From positions 868,001 through 932,000 of the forward strand of contig CP181259.1 in the NCBI GenBank assembly GCA_047833645.1: 64,000 nucleotides of DNA, written 5' to 3'. Both the position numbers and the translations under genes were made by a program. Below the pieces are notes generated by a model. That model had not been told where the DNA came from, did no database searches, and saw only the letters and a program-made list of their open reading frames with translations. Position 1 is the stretch's first letter. Every line of letters starts with the position of its first letter. Of the stretch, positions 8,343-16,319 are shown piece by piece. Source of the DNA: Pseudolactococcus sp041800635. Its GTDB lineage: Bacteria > Bacillota > Bacilli > Lactobacillales > Streptococcaceae.

Positions 8343-8594
8343 TCATTTCTTGATAATCATTTTAATTGCTTGTTCTATTTTAATGTCCTTATCAGACGAG
8401 TCATCGAGTAAACAAGACTTAAGATTCTCTGCAACAATGACTCCAATCAAACTATCAAGACTTGAACGAACAGCAGAAAGCTGTGTAATAACATCAACAC
8501 ACTCCCTATCTTCCTCCATCATCCGCAAGATACCTTGAAGTTGACCTGTAGCACGTTTAATTCGATTTTCCATTTTGTTATTATAACTATTCAT
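8343..8594 (-). CDS. cstR: CstR-type persulfide-sensing repressor (CsoR family)
   Basis: This small all-helical tetrameric repressor belongs to the CsoR/RcnR/FrmR family. Copper-sensing CsoR uses Cys-His-Cys ligands; here the residues are Cys32, Asn57 and Cys61 (RECVDV and AENLKSC). His is replaced by Asn, as in staphylococcal CstR, which senses per/polysulfides through the two Cys. The neighbouring rhodanese and CoA-disulfide reductase genes support that role. Start choice is uncertain: GTG 8609, ATG 8594 or ATG 8573. ATG 8594 is preferred because a TATAAT box ends 6 nt before it, suggesting a leaderless mRNA; no good Shine-Dalgarno sequence is visible for any start. Confidence 0.85.
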   Translation of the reverse strand: MNSYNNKMENRIKRATGQLQGILRMMEEDRECVDVITQLSAVRSSLDSLIGVIVAENLKSCLLDDSSDKDIKIEQAIKMIIKK

Positions 8595-8600
8595 ATAAAA

Positions 8601-8606
8601 ATTATA
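8601..8606 (-). promoter_or_regulatory. cstR -10 box, leaderless-type spacing
   Basis: TATAAT on the minus strand ends 6 nt before ATG 8594. A TTGAGT 19 nt upstream is the only -35 candidate. No ATACCC/GGGTAT operator is near, so autoregulation is not evident here. Confidence 0.45.
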
Positions 8607-8609
8607 CAC

Positions 8610-8848
8610 TCTTCTTAACTTCCAAACTCAACAATAATCTCTTGAATTGAGCATTTGATTACAATTCTTCTATTTTTCACTTTTTTTCCAATTTCTTGAC
8701 TCGTCAGGTTGACATACCTTCAATATTAATAGCAAATGGTGTATTGAAATTTTCATCTACGGTTAGTTTGCAATTTAACCGTAGATTCAGACAACTCCCC
8801 AACAAGTCCTTGCAAGATGTGAAAGTATTATCGCCGATATACAATTAT
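8610..8848 (-). other. Gap between sulfur operon end and cstR
   Basis: There is no intact gene in these 239 bases. An inverted repeat CTACGGTTA...TAACCGTAG (about 8758-8786) could form a hairpin after the 820-residue protein gene, without a T run. In one minus frame a 45-codon stretch without a stop follows the upstream gene after a +1 shift, but no family was recognised; it may be decayed coding DNA. Confidence 0.35.
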
Positions 8849-11311
8849 TTATATAAATAATTGCATGTTAGCTTCTTCACTGTCTCCAATAAATGTTGCA
8901 ACACCGCCATACTCTACCCAATCAAAAAGTTCTACTTTATCAATTCCCATAATGTCCATGCTCATAGTACAAGCAACAAATTTTACTCCCAATTGATGAG
9001 CTTTTTCAATCATGATAGGTAAAGCATCAACATTTTTTTGTTTCATCACTTCTTTAATCATCGCAGATCCCATGCCTGCCATGTTCATTTTAGAAATCGG
9101 CATTTGATTAGCTTGGCTCGGCAACATTATATCAAAAAGCTTTGCTATACCTTTTTTCTTAATTTTGACATTCTTTTTAAGCAAATTTAAGCCCCAGAAG
9201 GTGCAAAAAATGGTTACCTCTTTACCAAATGAAGCTGCACCTGTTGCAATAATCATACTAGCAAGCGCCTTATCGAGATCACCAGAAAAAAGAACAATTG
9301 TTGCTCCTTTTGGAGTCGTGGTCATTGTACCTTCAGATATCTTTGATAATGCCTTTAAGACTTCATCGGGATTTTCTTTTCCCTTTAAAACAGTTGCAAC
9401 AATTTTATTGCCTTCAATTTCGTTTTTGATAACTGTATTACCTGTTGCTTTTGCCCAATTTTCAATATCCGCAGCGAAACCAAAGTCACTCGCCTTAATA
9501 TTCAAACGTTGACCTAATTCCATTTTGTCGATATTTTCTTTGACCTTTAATATTGGGCCTGGACACTGGAGACCGCAAGCATCAAGTTCTATATCTTCAC
9601 CATTAAAAGTTTGCGAAGTTTTTGGCTTATCAAGATTTTCAGACTTGAATGTAATATTCCGAAGTTGATATTTACTATTTTTATAAGTTTTATATCCACC
9701 ATCAAGATTTTTCACTTCAAATCCTTCTTGCATAAGAATTCTTGCTGCATTGTAGCCACGTGCCCCGACTTGACAATACACATATATCGTTTGATCTTTT
9801 GGCAATTCGTTGAGACGATCTCGAAGTTGGTTCAATGGTATTTGAATGCCACCTTCAATAAAGCCAGTAGCTAACTCAAAATCTTCCCGCACATCAAGGA
9901 AATATGCACCAGCTGCTTTCAAATCCGAAATTTCTGACCATTGAAAAGTTGAGACTTTCTCACGCATCATATTATCCGCTGTATACCCTAACATATTGAC
10001 CGGATCTTTGGCGGATGAATAAGGAGGTGCATAAGATAATTCAATTTTTGCTAAATCTGGTGCTTTCGCGCCAAATTTCATCGCAGTCGCTATTACATCA
10101 ATACGCTTTTCAACGCCTTCTACCCCGACAGCTTGAGCCCCAAAAATCTTACCATCTTTTCTTCCAAACAAGAGCTTCAGTGCTATAGGAGAAGCACCTG
10201 GATAATATCCTGCGTGTGAATTTGGATGAATATGAATTACTTCATACTCAATCCCTTGACTCTTGAGTAAACGCTCTGAATTGCCTGTTCCCGCTACTGT
10301 GAGCTCAAAAACTTTTGCAACAGAAGTCCCTTGCGTTCCTGTATATTCAGCTTCCATTCCGTTGATGACATCTGCTACCAAACGCCCTTGACGGTTTGCA
10401 GGCCATGCTAGTGGAATATTGGTAGGAAGGCCAGAAACCGCATCTTCAACTTCAATCACATCACCAATAGCATATATATCAGCGTAATTTGTTCTCATTT
10501 GCCGGTCAACTTTGATAGCCCCTTTAAAACCAAGCTCAATATTCGCATCTTTTGCAAGTGAATTTTCGGGAACTACACCGATTGATAAAATCGTCATATC
10601 GGTATCTAATATTTGTCCATCATTGAGTTCAATTTTCATGCCATTATCATGAAAAGACTTTAACCCATTGTTAAGAAGGAGTTTTACACCATGCATATTA
10701 ATCTGACTATGGAGCATTTGAGCAAGTTCTATATCAATATTAGGCATGACTTGTGGTGACATTTCAATAAGTTGAACATTAAGTCCAAGTTCAACAAGAT
10801 TCTCCATCATCTCAAGACCAATAAAACCACCCCCAATAACGGTTGCAGTTTTAATATTAAATTTAGATATATGTGCTTTAATCTTATCCATATCCGGAAT
10901 ATTTCGCAAAGTGAACACATTCTTTGCATTAGAAAGACCTGGAATCTGAGGTATAATTGCTTTTGCACCTGTTGATATAATTAATTTATCAAAGTTTTCT
11001 TCATAAGTTTCGCCAGTTTCCTGATTTTTAACAATTATTTTATGATGCTCAGGATGAACTTCTAACACTTCACTGAGTACTCGAATATCAAGATTATACT
11101 GTGCACTCATCCCTTCTGGTGTTTGAAGCAATAAATCCTCTCGTTCTTTAATAACTTTCCCAACATGATAAGGCAAACCACAATTAGCGAAAGAAATATA
11201 TGGTCCTTTTTCAAAGAGAACTATCTCGTCTTCTTCTGATAATCGACGTAAACGGGTTGCAGCAGTAGCACCACCAGCAACACCACCAATAATTACAATT
11301 TTTTTAGACAT
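8849..11311 (-). CDS. CoA-disulfide reductase-rhodanese-TusA-DsrE fusion protein
   Basis: This 820-residue protein fuses four sulfur-handling modules. Residues 1-450 form a flavin disulfide reductase of the CoA-disulfide reductase/Npsr group, with FAD-binding GGVAGGATAATRLRR and the single redox Cys44 in SFANCGLPYH. About 455-550 is a rhodanese domain with active-site CQVGAR. About 565-645 is a TusA/SirA domain with the CxxCP-like DACGLQCPGPILK. About 655-820 is a DsrE-like domain (IVLFSGDLDKALASMIIATGA). Such fusions reduce per- and polysulfides and relay sulfane sulfur. It is last in the operon, 26 bp after a two-domain paralogue, with SD AGGAAAG. It may handle persulfide or polysulfide in the cytosol; the exact substrate is inferred. 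Confidence 0.9.
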   Translation of the reverse strand: MSKKIVIIGGVAGGATAATRLRRLSEEDEIVLFEKGPYISFANCGLPYHVGKVIKEREDLLLQTPEGMSAQYNLDIRVLSEVLEVHPEHHKIIVKNQETGETYEENFDKLIISTGAKAIIPQIPGLSNAKNVFTLRNIPDMDKIKAHISKFNIKTATVIGGGFIGLEMMENLVELGLNVQLIEMSPQVMPNIDIELAQMLHSQINMHGVKLLLNNGLKSFHDNGMKIELNDGQILDTDMTILSIGVVPENSLAKDANIELGFKGAIKVDRQMRTNYADIYAIGDVIEVEDAVSGLPTNIPLAWPANRQGRLVADVINGMEAEYTGTQGTSVAKVFELTVAGTGNSERLLKSQGIEYEVIHIHPNSHAGYYPGASPIALKLLFGRKDGKIFGAQAVGVEGVEKRIDVIATAMKFGAKAPDLAKIELSYAPPYSSAKDPVNMLGYTADNMMREKVSTFQWSEISDLKAAGAYFLDVREDFELATGFIEGGIQIPLNQLRDRLNELPKDQTIYVYCQVGARGYNAARILMQEGFEVKNLDGGYKTYKNSKYQLRNITFKSENLDKPKTSQTFNGEDIELDACGLQCPGPILKVKENIDKMELGQRLNIKASDFGFAADIENWAKATGNTVIKNEIEGNKIVATVLKGKENPDEVLKALSKISEGTMTTTPKGATIVLFSGDLDKALASMIIATGAASFGKEVTIFCTFWGLNLLKKNVKIKKKGIAKLFDIMLPSQANQMPISKMNMAGMGSAMIKEVMKQKNVDALPIMIEKAHQLGVKFVACTMSMDIMGIDKVELFDWVEYGGVATFIGDSEEANMQLFI

Positions 11312-11337
11312 TTTTTAACTTTCCTATTTAGTTATTT

Positions 11338-12999
11338 TTAATTTTTTTGTGTTGGTTTTTCTATCAGCTCTTGTGTGGCTTTGCTGTATAGACCGTAAGC
11401 ACCATCAAGATTTTTTACATCAAAGCCTTCTTGCTTCATAATTCGTTCTGCATTGTAGCTTCGCAATCCTGATTGGCAACTCACAATATAGGATTTTGTT
11501 TTATCAAGTTCCCCTAGTCTTGAACGTAATTCATCAAGAGGAATATTTACTGAATGGACAAATTTTCCTCTTGCTATCTCATCAGGGTTTCTAACATCAA
11601 GTAATATTTTTCCTTGAAGCAATTCTTTTGCAAGCTCATGCCATTGAATGTTGGATGATTGCCCAAGCGCAATATTCATTGCAGCATAGCCAACCATATT
11701 GACAGGATCTTTAGCTGAACCAAATGGTGGTGCATAAGTGAACTCTAATTCAGGTAAATCAAAGATTGTCAATCCTGCTTTTATCGCAGTTGAAAGAATG
11801 TCTATGCGCTTGTCAATACCTTTTTGACCAACTGCTTGAGCACCATATATTTCGCCATTATCAGGGTTAAATATGAGTTTCAATGTAATTGCACTCGCCC
11901 CTGGATAATACCCTGCATGATCATTCGCAGTAATATGAATTGCTTTATAAGTTAAATTTGATAATTGAACTTGACGCTCCGACAAGCCTGTACTTGCAGC
12001 CTGTAAATTAAATACACGTACGATTGCTGTACCTTGTGAACCTTTATTTTTAGATGATAATCCCGAAATAATATCAGCTACTTGTCTTCCTTGACGATTT
12101 GCTGGACTAGCAAGTGAGATTAATGAATCTTGACCAATTTGATTTTTTACAACAATTGCATCTCCAACTGCATAAATATCTTTGATAGAAGTTTCATATT
12201 GTTCATCAACAACAATACCATCTCGGAACCCGAGTTTAATACCAGCAAGTTTTGCAAGCGATGTTTCGGGCTTAATACCTACTGATAGGATTGTTAAATC
12301 TGATACTATCACTTCACCGCTATCAAGTAAAATCTCATTACCCGAAAATTTAACAGCTTCTGCATTCGTCAAAACCTTAACACTATTTTTTGTAAGTTCT
12401 TCATTGACAAAAGCTGCCATCTCAGCATCAATCGGTGGTAAGACATGAGGAGCTTTTTCTACAATTGTTACTTGTAATCCACGATTTGCTAGATTTTCAG
12501 CCATTTCAAGGCCTATAAAGCCTGCCCCAATAATTGTCGCCCTTTTAGGATTATTCATCTTTATGAACTCAACAATCCTATCAACATCAGGAATATTGCG
12601 TAACGTAAAAATGTTTTCAGAGTCATTCAAACCAATAATATCGGGCAAAAATGGTCTTGCTCCAGGAGATAAAATTAATTTGTCATAGCTTTCGATGTAT
12701 TCTTCTCCTTCTGAAAGGACTGTCACTGTTTTTGTTTCGCTATCAATTTTTACAACTTCAGATTTTTCACGAACATCAATGTTAAATCGTTTTTTCAAGG
12801 CGGTAGCCGATTGAACTATGAGTCCTTCACGCTCTTTTATTTCTCCGCTTACATAATAAGGCAAACCACAGTTTGCAAATGAGACATAAGGCCCTTTCTC
12901 AAATACAATTATTTCAGCATCTTCATTTAATCGACGCAAACGGGTTGCTGCAGACATCCCACCGGCAACTCCACCGATAATCAAAAATCTCTTTGTCAT
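11338..12999 (-). CDS. CoA-disulfide reductase with C-terminal rhodanese domain
   Basis: This 553-residue protein is a CoADR-Rhd fusion. The N-terminal FAD/NAD(P)H disulfide reductase part has GGVAGGMSAATRLRR, redox Cys44 in SFANCGLPYYV, the second nucleotide site ATIIGAGFIGLEMAENL and the FAD motif DIYAVGDA. The rhodanese domain from about residue 455 carries CQSGLRS. The family reduces CoA disulfide or CoA persulfide with NAD(P)H. The start codon is directly adjacent to the stop of the upstream rhodanese gene. It is closely similar to the first two domains of the next gene, so the pair probably arose by duplication. Confidence 0.92.
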   Translation of the reverse strand: MTKRFLIIGGVAGGMSAATRLRRLNEDAEIIVFEKGPYVSFANCGLPYYVSGEIKEREGLIVQSATALKKRFNIDVREKSEVVKIDSETKTVTVLSEGEEYIESYDKLILSPGARPFLPDIIGLNDSENIFTLRNIPDVDRIVEFIKMNNPKRATIIGAGFIGLEMAENLANRGLQVTIVEKAPHVLPPIDAEMAAFVNEELTKNSVKVLTNAEAVKFSGNEILLDSGEVIVSDLTILSVGIKPETSLAKLAGIKLGFRDGIVVDEQYETSIKDIYAVGDAIVVKNQIGQDSLISLASPANRQGRQVADIISGLSSKNKGSQGTAIVRVFNLQAASTGLSERQVQLSNLTYKAIHITANDHAGYYPGASAITLKLIFNPDNGEIYGAQAVGQKGIDKRIDILSTAIKAGLTIFDLPELEFTYAPPFGSAKDPVNMVGYAAMNIALGQSSNIQWHELAKELLQGKILLDVRNPDEIARGKFVHSVNIPLDELRSRLGELDKTKSYIVSCQSGLRSYNAERIMKQEGFDVKNLDGAYGLYSKATQELIEKPTQKN

Positions 13000-13311
13000 T
13001 TAGTTTACCATTTTTCCCTTCCATGCCATCATGCCACCATTTACATTTACAACATCCAACCCCTTTTTTTTCAAAATTTTATAAGCTCGACGAGATCGCA
13101 TACCTGACTGACAAATCACTGCAACTCTCACCCCTTTAGGGGCTGTAAATGAGCTAATCTGACCTAAAGGAATGTTTCTAGAGCCTTTGATATGTCCAGA
13201 AGCATACTCGCTTGTTTCTCGTACATCAATCAACTGCATCTTTTTCGTTTTCAAAGCTACAGACAAATCAGAAGTTGAGATAGCATCTATTTTCTTAAAC
13301 CAATTAAACAT
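13000..13311 (-). CDS. Single-domain rhodanese (sulfurtransferase)
   Basis: A 103-residue rhodanese-like protein with the CDC25-type active loop CQSGMRS after VAVI, and the typical IDVRETSEYASGHIKGS and NIPL motifs. It can carry a persulfide on the active Cys and pass sulfur between the operon proteins. The start overlaps the stop of the preceding rhodanese gene by one base, so translation is probably coupled. It resembles the rhodanese half of cst-operon proteins; the sulfur donor is not known. Confidence 0.88.
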   Translation of the reverse strand: MFNWFKKIDAISTSDLSVALKTKKMQLIDVRETSEYASGHIKGSRNIPLGQISSFTAPKGVRVAVICQSGMRSRRAYKILKKKGLDVVNVNGGMMAWKGKMVN

Positions 13312-13598
13312 TAATATTCTAACACTCCTCTGAATGATGATGTTCCGCCTTGAACATTAGTGATAGTTAACCCTTGCATTTCAAGCCATTGACAGACATT
13401 TGTTGAACGCGCACCAGATTGACAAATAATGTAGTCTCCTTCTTTTATTTCGCTTACGCGCCCTTCTATTTCACTCATCGGGATATTAATCGCACCTGGA
13501 ACATGTCCATTACTGTATTCGTAGCCTTCACGCACATCAATCACTCGAATATTCTCCGAAAGCTTAGTTTTAAGTTCTTCTGCTGTTATATTTTTCAC
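13311..13598 (-). CDS. Single-domain rhodanese, first gene of the sulfur operon
   Basis: This 95-residue rhodanese has IDVREGYEYSNGHVPGAINIP and active-site CQSGARS. It starts at GTG with TTGGAG as ribosome binding site about 8 nt upstream, and is the first gene after the operator-controlled promoter at 13628-13656. The four genes (two single rhodaneses, two CoADR fusions) are packed with gaps of -1, 0 and 26 bases and form one transcription unit dedicated to reactive sulfur handling. Confidence 0.88.
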   Translation of the reverse strand: MKNITAEELKTKLSENIRVIDVREGYEYSNGHVPGAINIPMSEIEGRVSEIKEGDYIICQSGARSTNVCQWLEMQGLTITNVQGGTSSFRGVLEY

Positions 13599-13627
13599 CT
13601 TACAAACTCCAATATATTTATATACTC

Positions 13628-13656
13628 ATTATATACCCATAAGGGTATATTTGCAA
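13628..13656 (-). promoter_or_regulatory. Sulfur operon promoter with CstR-like operator in the spacer
   Basis: On the minus strand -35 TTGCAA (13651-13656) and -10 TATAAT (13628-13633) are separated by exactly 17 nt. A 20-bp inverted repeat, ATATACCC-ATAA-GGGTATAT (13631-13650), fills that spacer. This is the general form of CstR operators (ATACCC...GGGTAT) in staphylococci. Repressor binding would occlude both promoter elements, and persulfide on CstR would release it. The transcription start should be near 13620. Confidence 0.8.
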
Positions 13657-13725
13657 CTAATTAGAATCAGTTATAGATTGTCTTATGTTCACTTCAATCT
13701 GGCATTATACATTTAGGGCACCTCT

Positions 13726-13791
13726 AATAACATTATTTCTGATAAATTTGGTTCAACTCCTTATCATGAGTCAGATTATTTCTATGAGTAA
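13726..13791 (+). repeat. Repeat copy B: TPYHESD coding remnant
   Basis: A 22-codon in-frame remnant NNIISDKFGSTPYHESDYFYE plus stop is nearly identical to the end of the 58-codon frame at 14978-15154. It has no start or ribosome binding site and is a fragment. Confidence 0.6.
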
Positions 13792-13793
13792 AC

Positions 13794-13829
13794 AAAAAAC
13801 GATTAGATTTTTCTATCTATCGTTTTTTT
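13794..13829. terminator. Bidirectional terminator
   Basis: AAAAAACGATTAGAT pairs with ATCTATCGTTTTTTT around a short loop, with T/A runs on both sides. It lies just after the stop of the minus-strand zinc-ribbon protein gene (13833). Confidence 0.75.
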
Positions 13830-13832
13830 AAA

Positions 13833-14279
13833 TCATTTACTAGATTGTTCATTTTCATCATGTATCAACGACTGAAATTTCATCTCTTTTATCTCAGCAA
13901 CATTTGAAAAATGTTTAACACCCATTTCAACAGCCATGTATAGAAATAAAGTATATCCTAAACTCAAAACAAGAATCGTCAATCTCATAGATAAAGAAAA
14001 TTCTACATATCCACCGAAAAGTTCCCCAGTTACAAAGAAAAATGAAATTGCACCAATAACATTAATGACTATCAATATTATATTAAAAATACTAAAAAAA
14101 TCAACTATATTTTTAGATTTTGTGTCTAAAAATTCAGTATTTTTTTGTTCAATTTCAACTATGTTCTTTTTTCTTTCCTCATATTTTTCAATCGCTTCCT
14201 GAGTAATTTTCTCATGACAATATTCACAATAATCCTCATTTGGACTTGTAAATCTTCCACAGTTACTACATTCAATCAT
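13833..14279 (-). CDS. Zinc-ribbon membrane protein, function unknown
   Basis: The 148-residue protein begins with a four-cysteine zinc ribbon (CSNCGRF...CEYCHEK), followed by a charged helix (residues 25-55, likely coiled coil) and two or three membrane segments (about 60-80, 95-120). The C-terminal tail is charged. Start ATG has a GGAGGGAATAT-type site. No catalytic motif is visible. It is the first of two small membrane protein genes inside the repeat-flanked block; no function is assigned. Confidence 0.65.
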   Translation of the reverse strand: MIECSNCGRFTSPNEDYCEYCHEKITQEAIEKYEERKKNIVEIEQKNTEFLDTKSKNIVDFFSIFNIILIVINVIGAISFFFVTGELFGGYVEFSLSMRLTILVLSLGYTLFLYMAVEMGVKHFSNVAEIKEMKFQSLIHDENEQSSK

Positions 14280-14323
14280 AATATTCCCTCCACATAAACT
14301 ATATCATGATTTGCACTCACAAC

Positions 14324-14731
14324 TCAACTTTTAAGATTCTTTGTTTCTAGCAAATCCATAATTAAAAATATAATTCCTAAACTGGTTGACAGCCAGAATC
14401 CGATTCCATAAAATTGTAGATAAACCTTACCTCCTGCTATAATAGAAGGTGAAAGTTGTAATAAAGAAAACCATATGAAACTTGTTAATAGGATGATATT
14501 ACCATATTGTCTATATTTTTTTATAAAAAATCTTAAAATAATATAGCTAATAATGGATAGAACAAGTAAGATTAGCGTTAGCCATTCCTTATCATTGAAT
14601 GGCGACTTAACAACTGTTTGAAAAGCATTATAAGAGGTAAATTTAAAATGGCTCTCTACACTTGGATATTTGGTATATGTCAAAAATAAGCTAAGAAAAT
14701 ATACCAGTAAGACATAATTAGATTTTTTCAT
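14324..14731 (-). CDS. Small four-segment membrane protein, function unknown
   Basis: The 135-residue product starts MKKSNYVLLVYFLSLFL, has about four hydrophobic segments, and lacks recognisable motifs. ATG 14731 is chosen over GTG 14740 because GAAAGG lies about 8 nt upstream. The base composition is very AT-rich like its neighbours. It may be transcribed with the zinc-ribbon gene 44 bp downstream. Confidence 0.55.
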   Translation of the reverse strand: MKKSNYVLLVYFLSLFLTYTKYPSVESHFKFTSYNAFQTVVKSPFNDKEWLTLILLVLSIISYIILRFFIKKYRQYGNIILLTSFIWFSLLQLSPSIIAGGKVYLQFYGIGFWLSTSLGIIFLIMDLLETKNLKS

Positions 14732-14977
14732 ATAATGCACCTTTCGTGTAAGAAAATTTTGAATATACTATTCATCAGCAAAATAAGTAGATTCAAAACT
14801 AGAGGCAGAAAATAAAAGAATAATTAAGTTACACCTACATTGTAACATAGTTATATAAAAAATATTATATGGAAATTATTATATATACATTGAAATAATA
14901 TAAGATAAATTGTTAAATGAAGTTAGCCATACATAACCATATAAATATGGTACTTATAATTTATCATTCGTGAATCT

Positions 14978-15154
14978 ATGAAAATGCTATATGAAAAATA
15001 CGACTTCACAACAGACACAAATTACCAACAAATCATAGATAATTTAAATCTTCCCTATAATTTAGACGGTATTATAATTGATGAATTTAATAACATTATT
15101 TCTGATAAACTTGGTTTAACTCCTTATCATGAGTCAGATTGTTTCTATGAATAA
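14978..15154 (+). pseudogene. 58-codon remnant ending in TPYHESD (repeat copy C)
   Basis: The frame reads MKMLYEKYDFTTDTNYQQ... and ends ...ISDKLGLTPYHESDCFYE. It has no ribosome binding site, and an in-frame stop lies at 14957, so it looks like the 3' end of a lost gene. Parts of the same sequence occur at 5335-5395 and 13726-13791. No family was recognised. Confidence 0.5.
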
Positions 15155-15160
15155 CATCTT

Positions 15161-15221
15161 TTGAATACAAAATAAAGTCTATCAGTTTTTTTCTTGCTGA
15201 TAGACTTTATTTTGTATTCAA
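15161..15221 (+). repeat. Hairpin repeat, copy C
   Basis: A perfect 25-bp stem (TTGAATACAAAATAAAG... with its complement) encloses the 11-nt loop TTTTTTTCTTG. It starts 7 bases after the stop of the remnant. Flanking sequence to about 15265 matches copy A. Confidence 0.75.
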
Positions 15222-15368
15222 CTAATGATTTTTCGATTGCTTGGTTAGTTTCTTGGTTAATTTACATTAATTTTCAAGCATTAAACAAACAGAGCTTGAA
15301 TCTACAACACTTTTAAGTAAGAAGATGTTATAATTAAATTATAGCATATAACTTAGGAGGATTTTCAA

Positions 15369-15536
15369 ATGAAGAAATTTGGTAAAGGTATCATTACTGG
15401 TGTTGTTGGAACACTCGCTGCAACTGCTGCTGGCATTTTCGCTGTCAAGAAAACGATTATTGACCCTGAACTCAAAAAAGAAGAATTCATTAACGAAAAT
15501 CGTCGTAAAGCTGCACGCAAACGTGTGTCACACTAA
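15369..15536 (+). CDS. DUF3042 family small protein
   Basis: A 55-residue protein beginning MKKFGKGIITGVVGTLAATAAG, with one N-terminal hydrophobic segment and the conserved tail FINENRRKAARKRVSH. This matches the DUF3042 family of short proteins common in Lactobacillales. The start has TTAGGAGG 9 nt upstream. It probably sits in the membrane with a basic cytosolic tail; its role is unknown. Two small hairpins and a terminator follow. Confidence 0.85.
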   Translation: MKKFGKGIITGVVGTLAATAAGIFAVKKTIIDPELKKEEFINENRRKAARKRVSH

Positions 15537-15609
15537 GCCTTATGGTCTTGACTAACTTTTGAATTTAGTCAAGTTTGATACCTTTCAAAGGTATCACATG
15601 AAGTCAATC

Positions 15610-15646
15610 AAAAAAGGACTGCCAATACTTTGGATAGTCCTTTTTT
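15610..15646. terminator. Bidirectional intrinsic terminator
   Basis: AAAAAAGGACT (15610-15620) pairs with AGTCCTTTTTT (15636-15646), serving the converging DUF3042 and YtxH-type genes. Confidence 0.85.
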
Positions 15647-15657
15647 GTTAGCCTATG

Positions 15658-16251
15658 TTAGTCAGCGATCTCGTCAGAAACTTTTTCTACCGTTTCAACC
15701 ACTTGGTTTGATGCTTCTGAGACTACTTTGTCTGCTTTGGCAGAAATTTCATCCGCTTTTTTAACCAAGTCTTCTTGTTCCAATTCCAGTTCAAAATCGT
15801 CTGCTACGTCTTCCGCTTCCTCTGCAACTGTCCCTTTGAGATCGCTCACTTTATCCGCAATTTTTTCTTTTGTCAAGGCTAAGAAATCCAGAACTTTTTC
15901 TTTCGATAACTCACCTGAATCAATTTTAGCTTTAATGTCATCTTTTTTGGCCACTAGGAAATCTTTTGCTTTTTCAGCAGAGATGTCACCATTGTCGAAT
16001 TTTTCTCTGATGTCATTGTACTTGTCCGTTGAAAAATCAACCAATTGAGCTGATTTTTCATCATAAAAATTAACTGCTGTTTCTTTGAGGTCATCAAATT
16101 TAGCTTGAGGATCCTCTTTATAATCTTGGTAAAAGTCTTTCACGTCTTGACGTAATTTTTTACCTTCTTTGGGTGCTGTTGCCAAAGCTGCTGCAGCGCC
16201 TGCTAAAGCGCCTAGAATTGCACCTACTAAAAAACCTGTTTTCTTAGCCAT
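15658..16251 (-). CDS. YtxH domain stress/envelope protein
   Basis: The start at 16251 (MAKKTGFLVGAILGALAGAAAAL) follows AAAGGAG; earlier in-frame starts lack support. One glycine-rich membrane segment is followed by ATAPKEGKKLRQDVKDF, the YtxH signature, and then about 150 residues of highly charged helix with pseudo-repeats (DFLVAKKDDIKAKIDSGELSKEK). The family is associated with general stress and the cell envelope. It forms an operon with the DUF948 gene 68 bp upstream. Length varies widely in this family. Confidence 0.85.
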   Translation of the reverse strand: MAKKTGFLVGAILGALAGAAAALATAPKEGKKLRQDVKDFYQDYKEDPQAKFDDLKETAVNFYDEKSAQLVDFSTDKYNDIREKFDNGDISAEKAKDFLVAKKDDIKAKIDSGELSKEKVLDFLALTKEKIADKVSDLKGTVAEEAEDVADDFELELEQEDLVKKADEISAKADKVVSEASNQVVETVEKVSDEIAD

Positions 16252-16319
16252 TATTATTTCTCCTTTAGGATGATCTATTGCAATCATTAAGTTAATACTC
16301 TAGCGTTATGACGTTAGTG

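Larger units (their letters stand above)
14732..15368. other. AT-rich intergenic region with repeat copy C
   Basis: Over 600 bases with no intact gene apart from the 58-codon remnant. It holds repeat copy C (14905-15154), its hairpin tail (15161-15221), and the leader of the DUF3042 gene with the strong TTAGGAGG ribosome binding site. Confidence 0.5.

Noticed and set aside
8296..8538. Plus-strand frame of 80 codons opposite cstR
   Set aside because: It is antisense to the conserved CsoR-family helices and lacks initiation signals.
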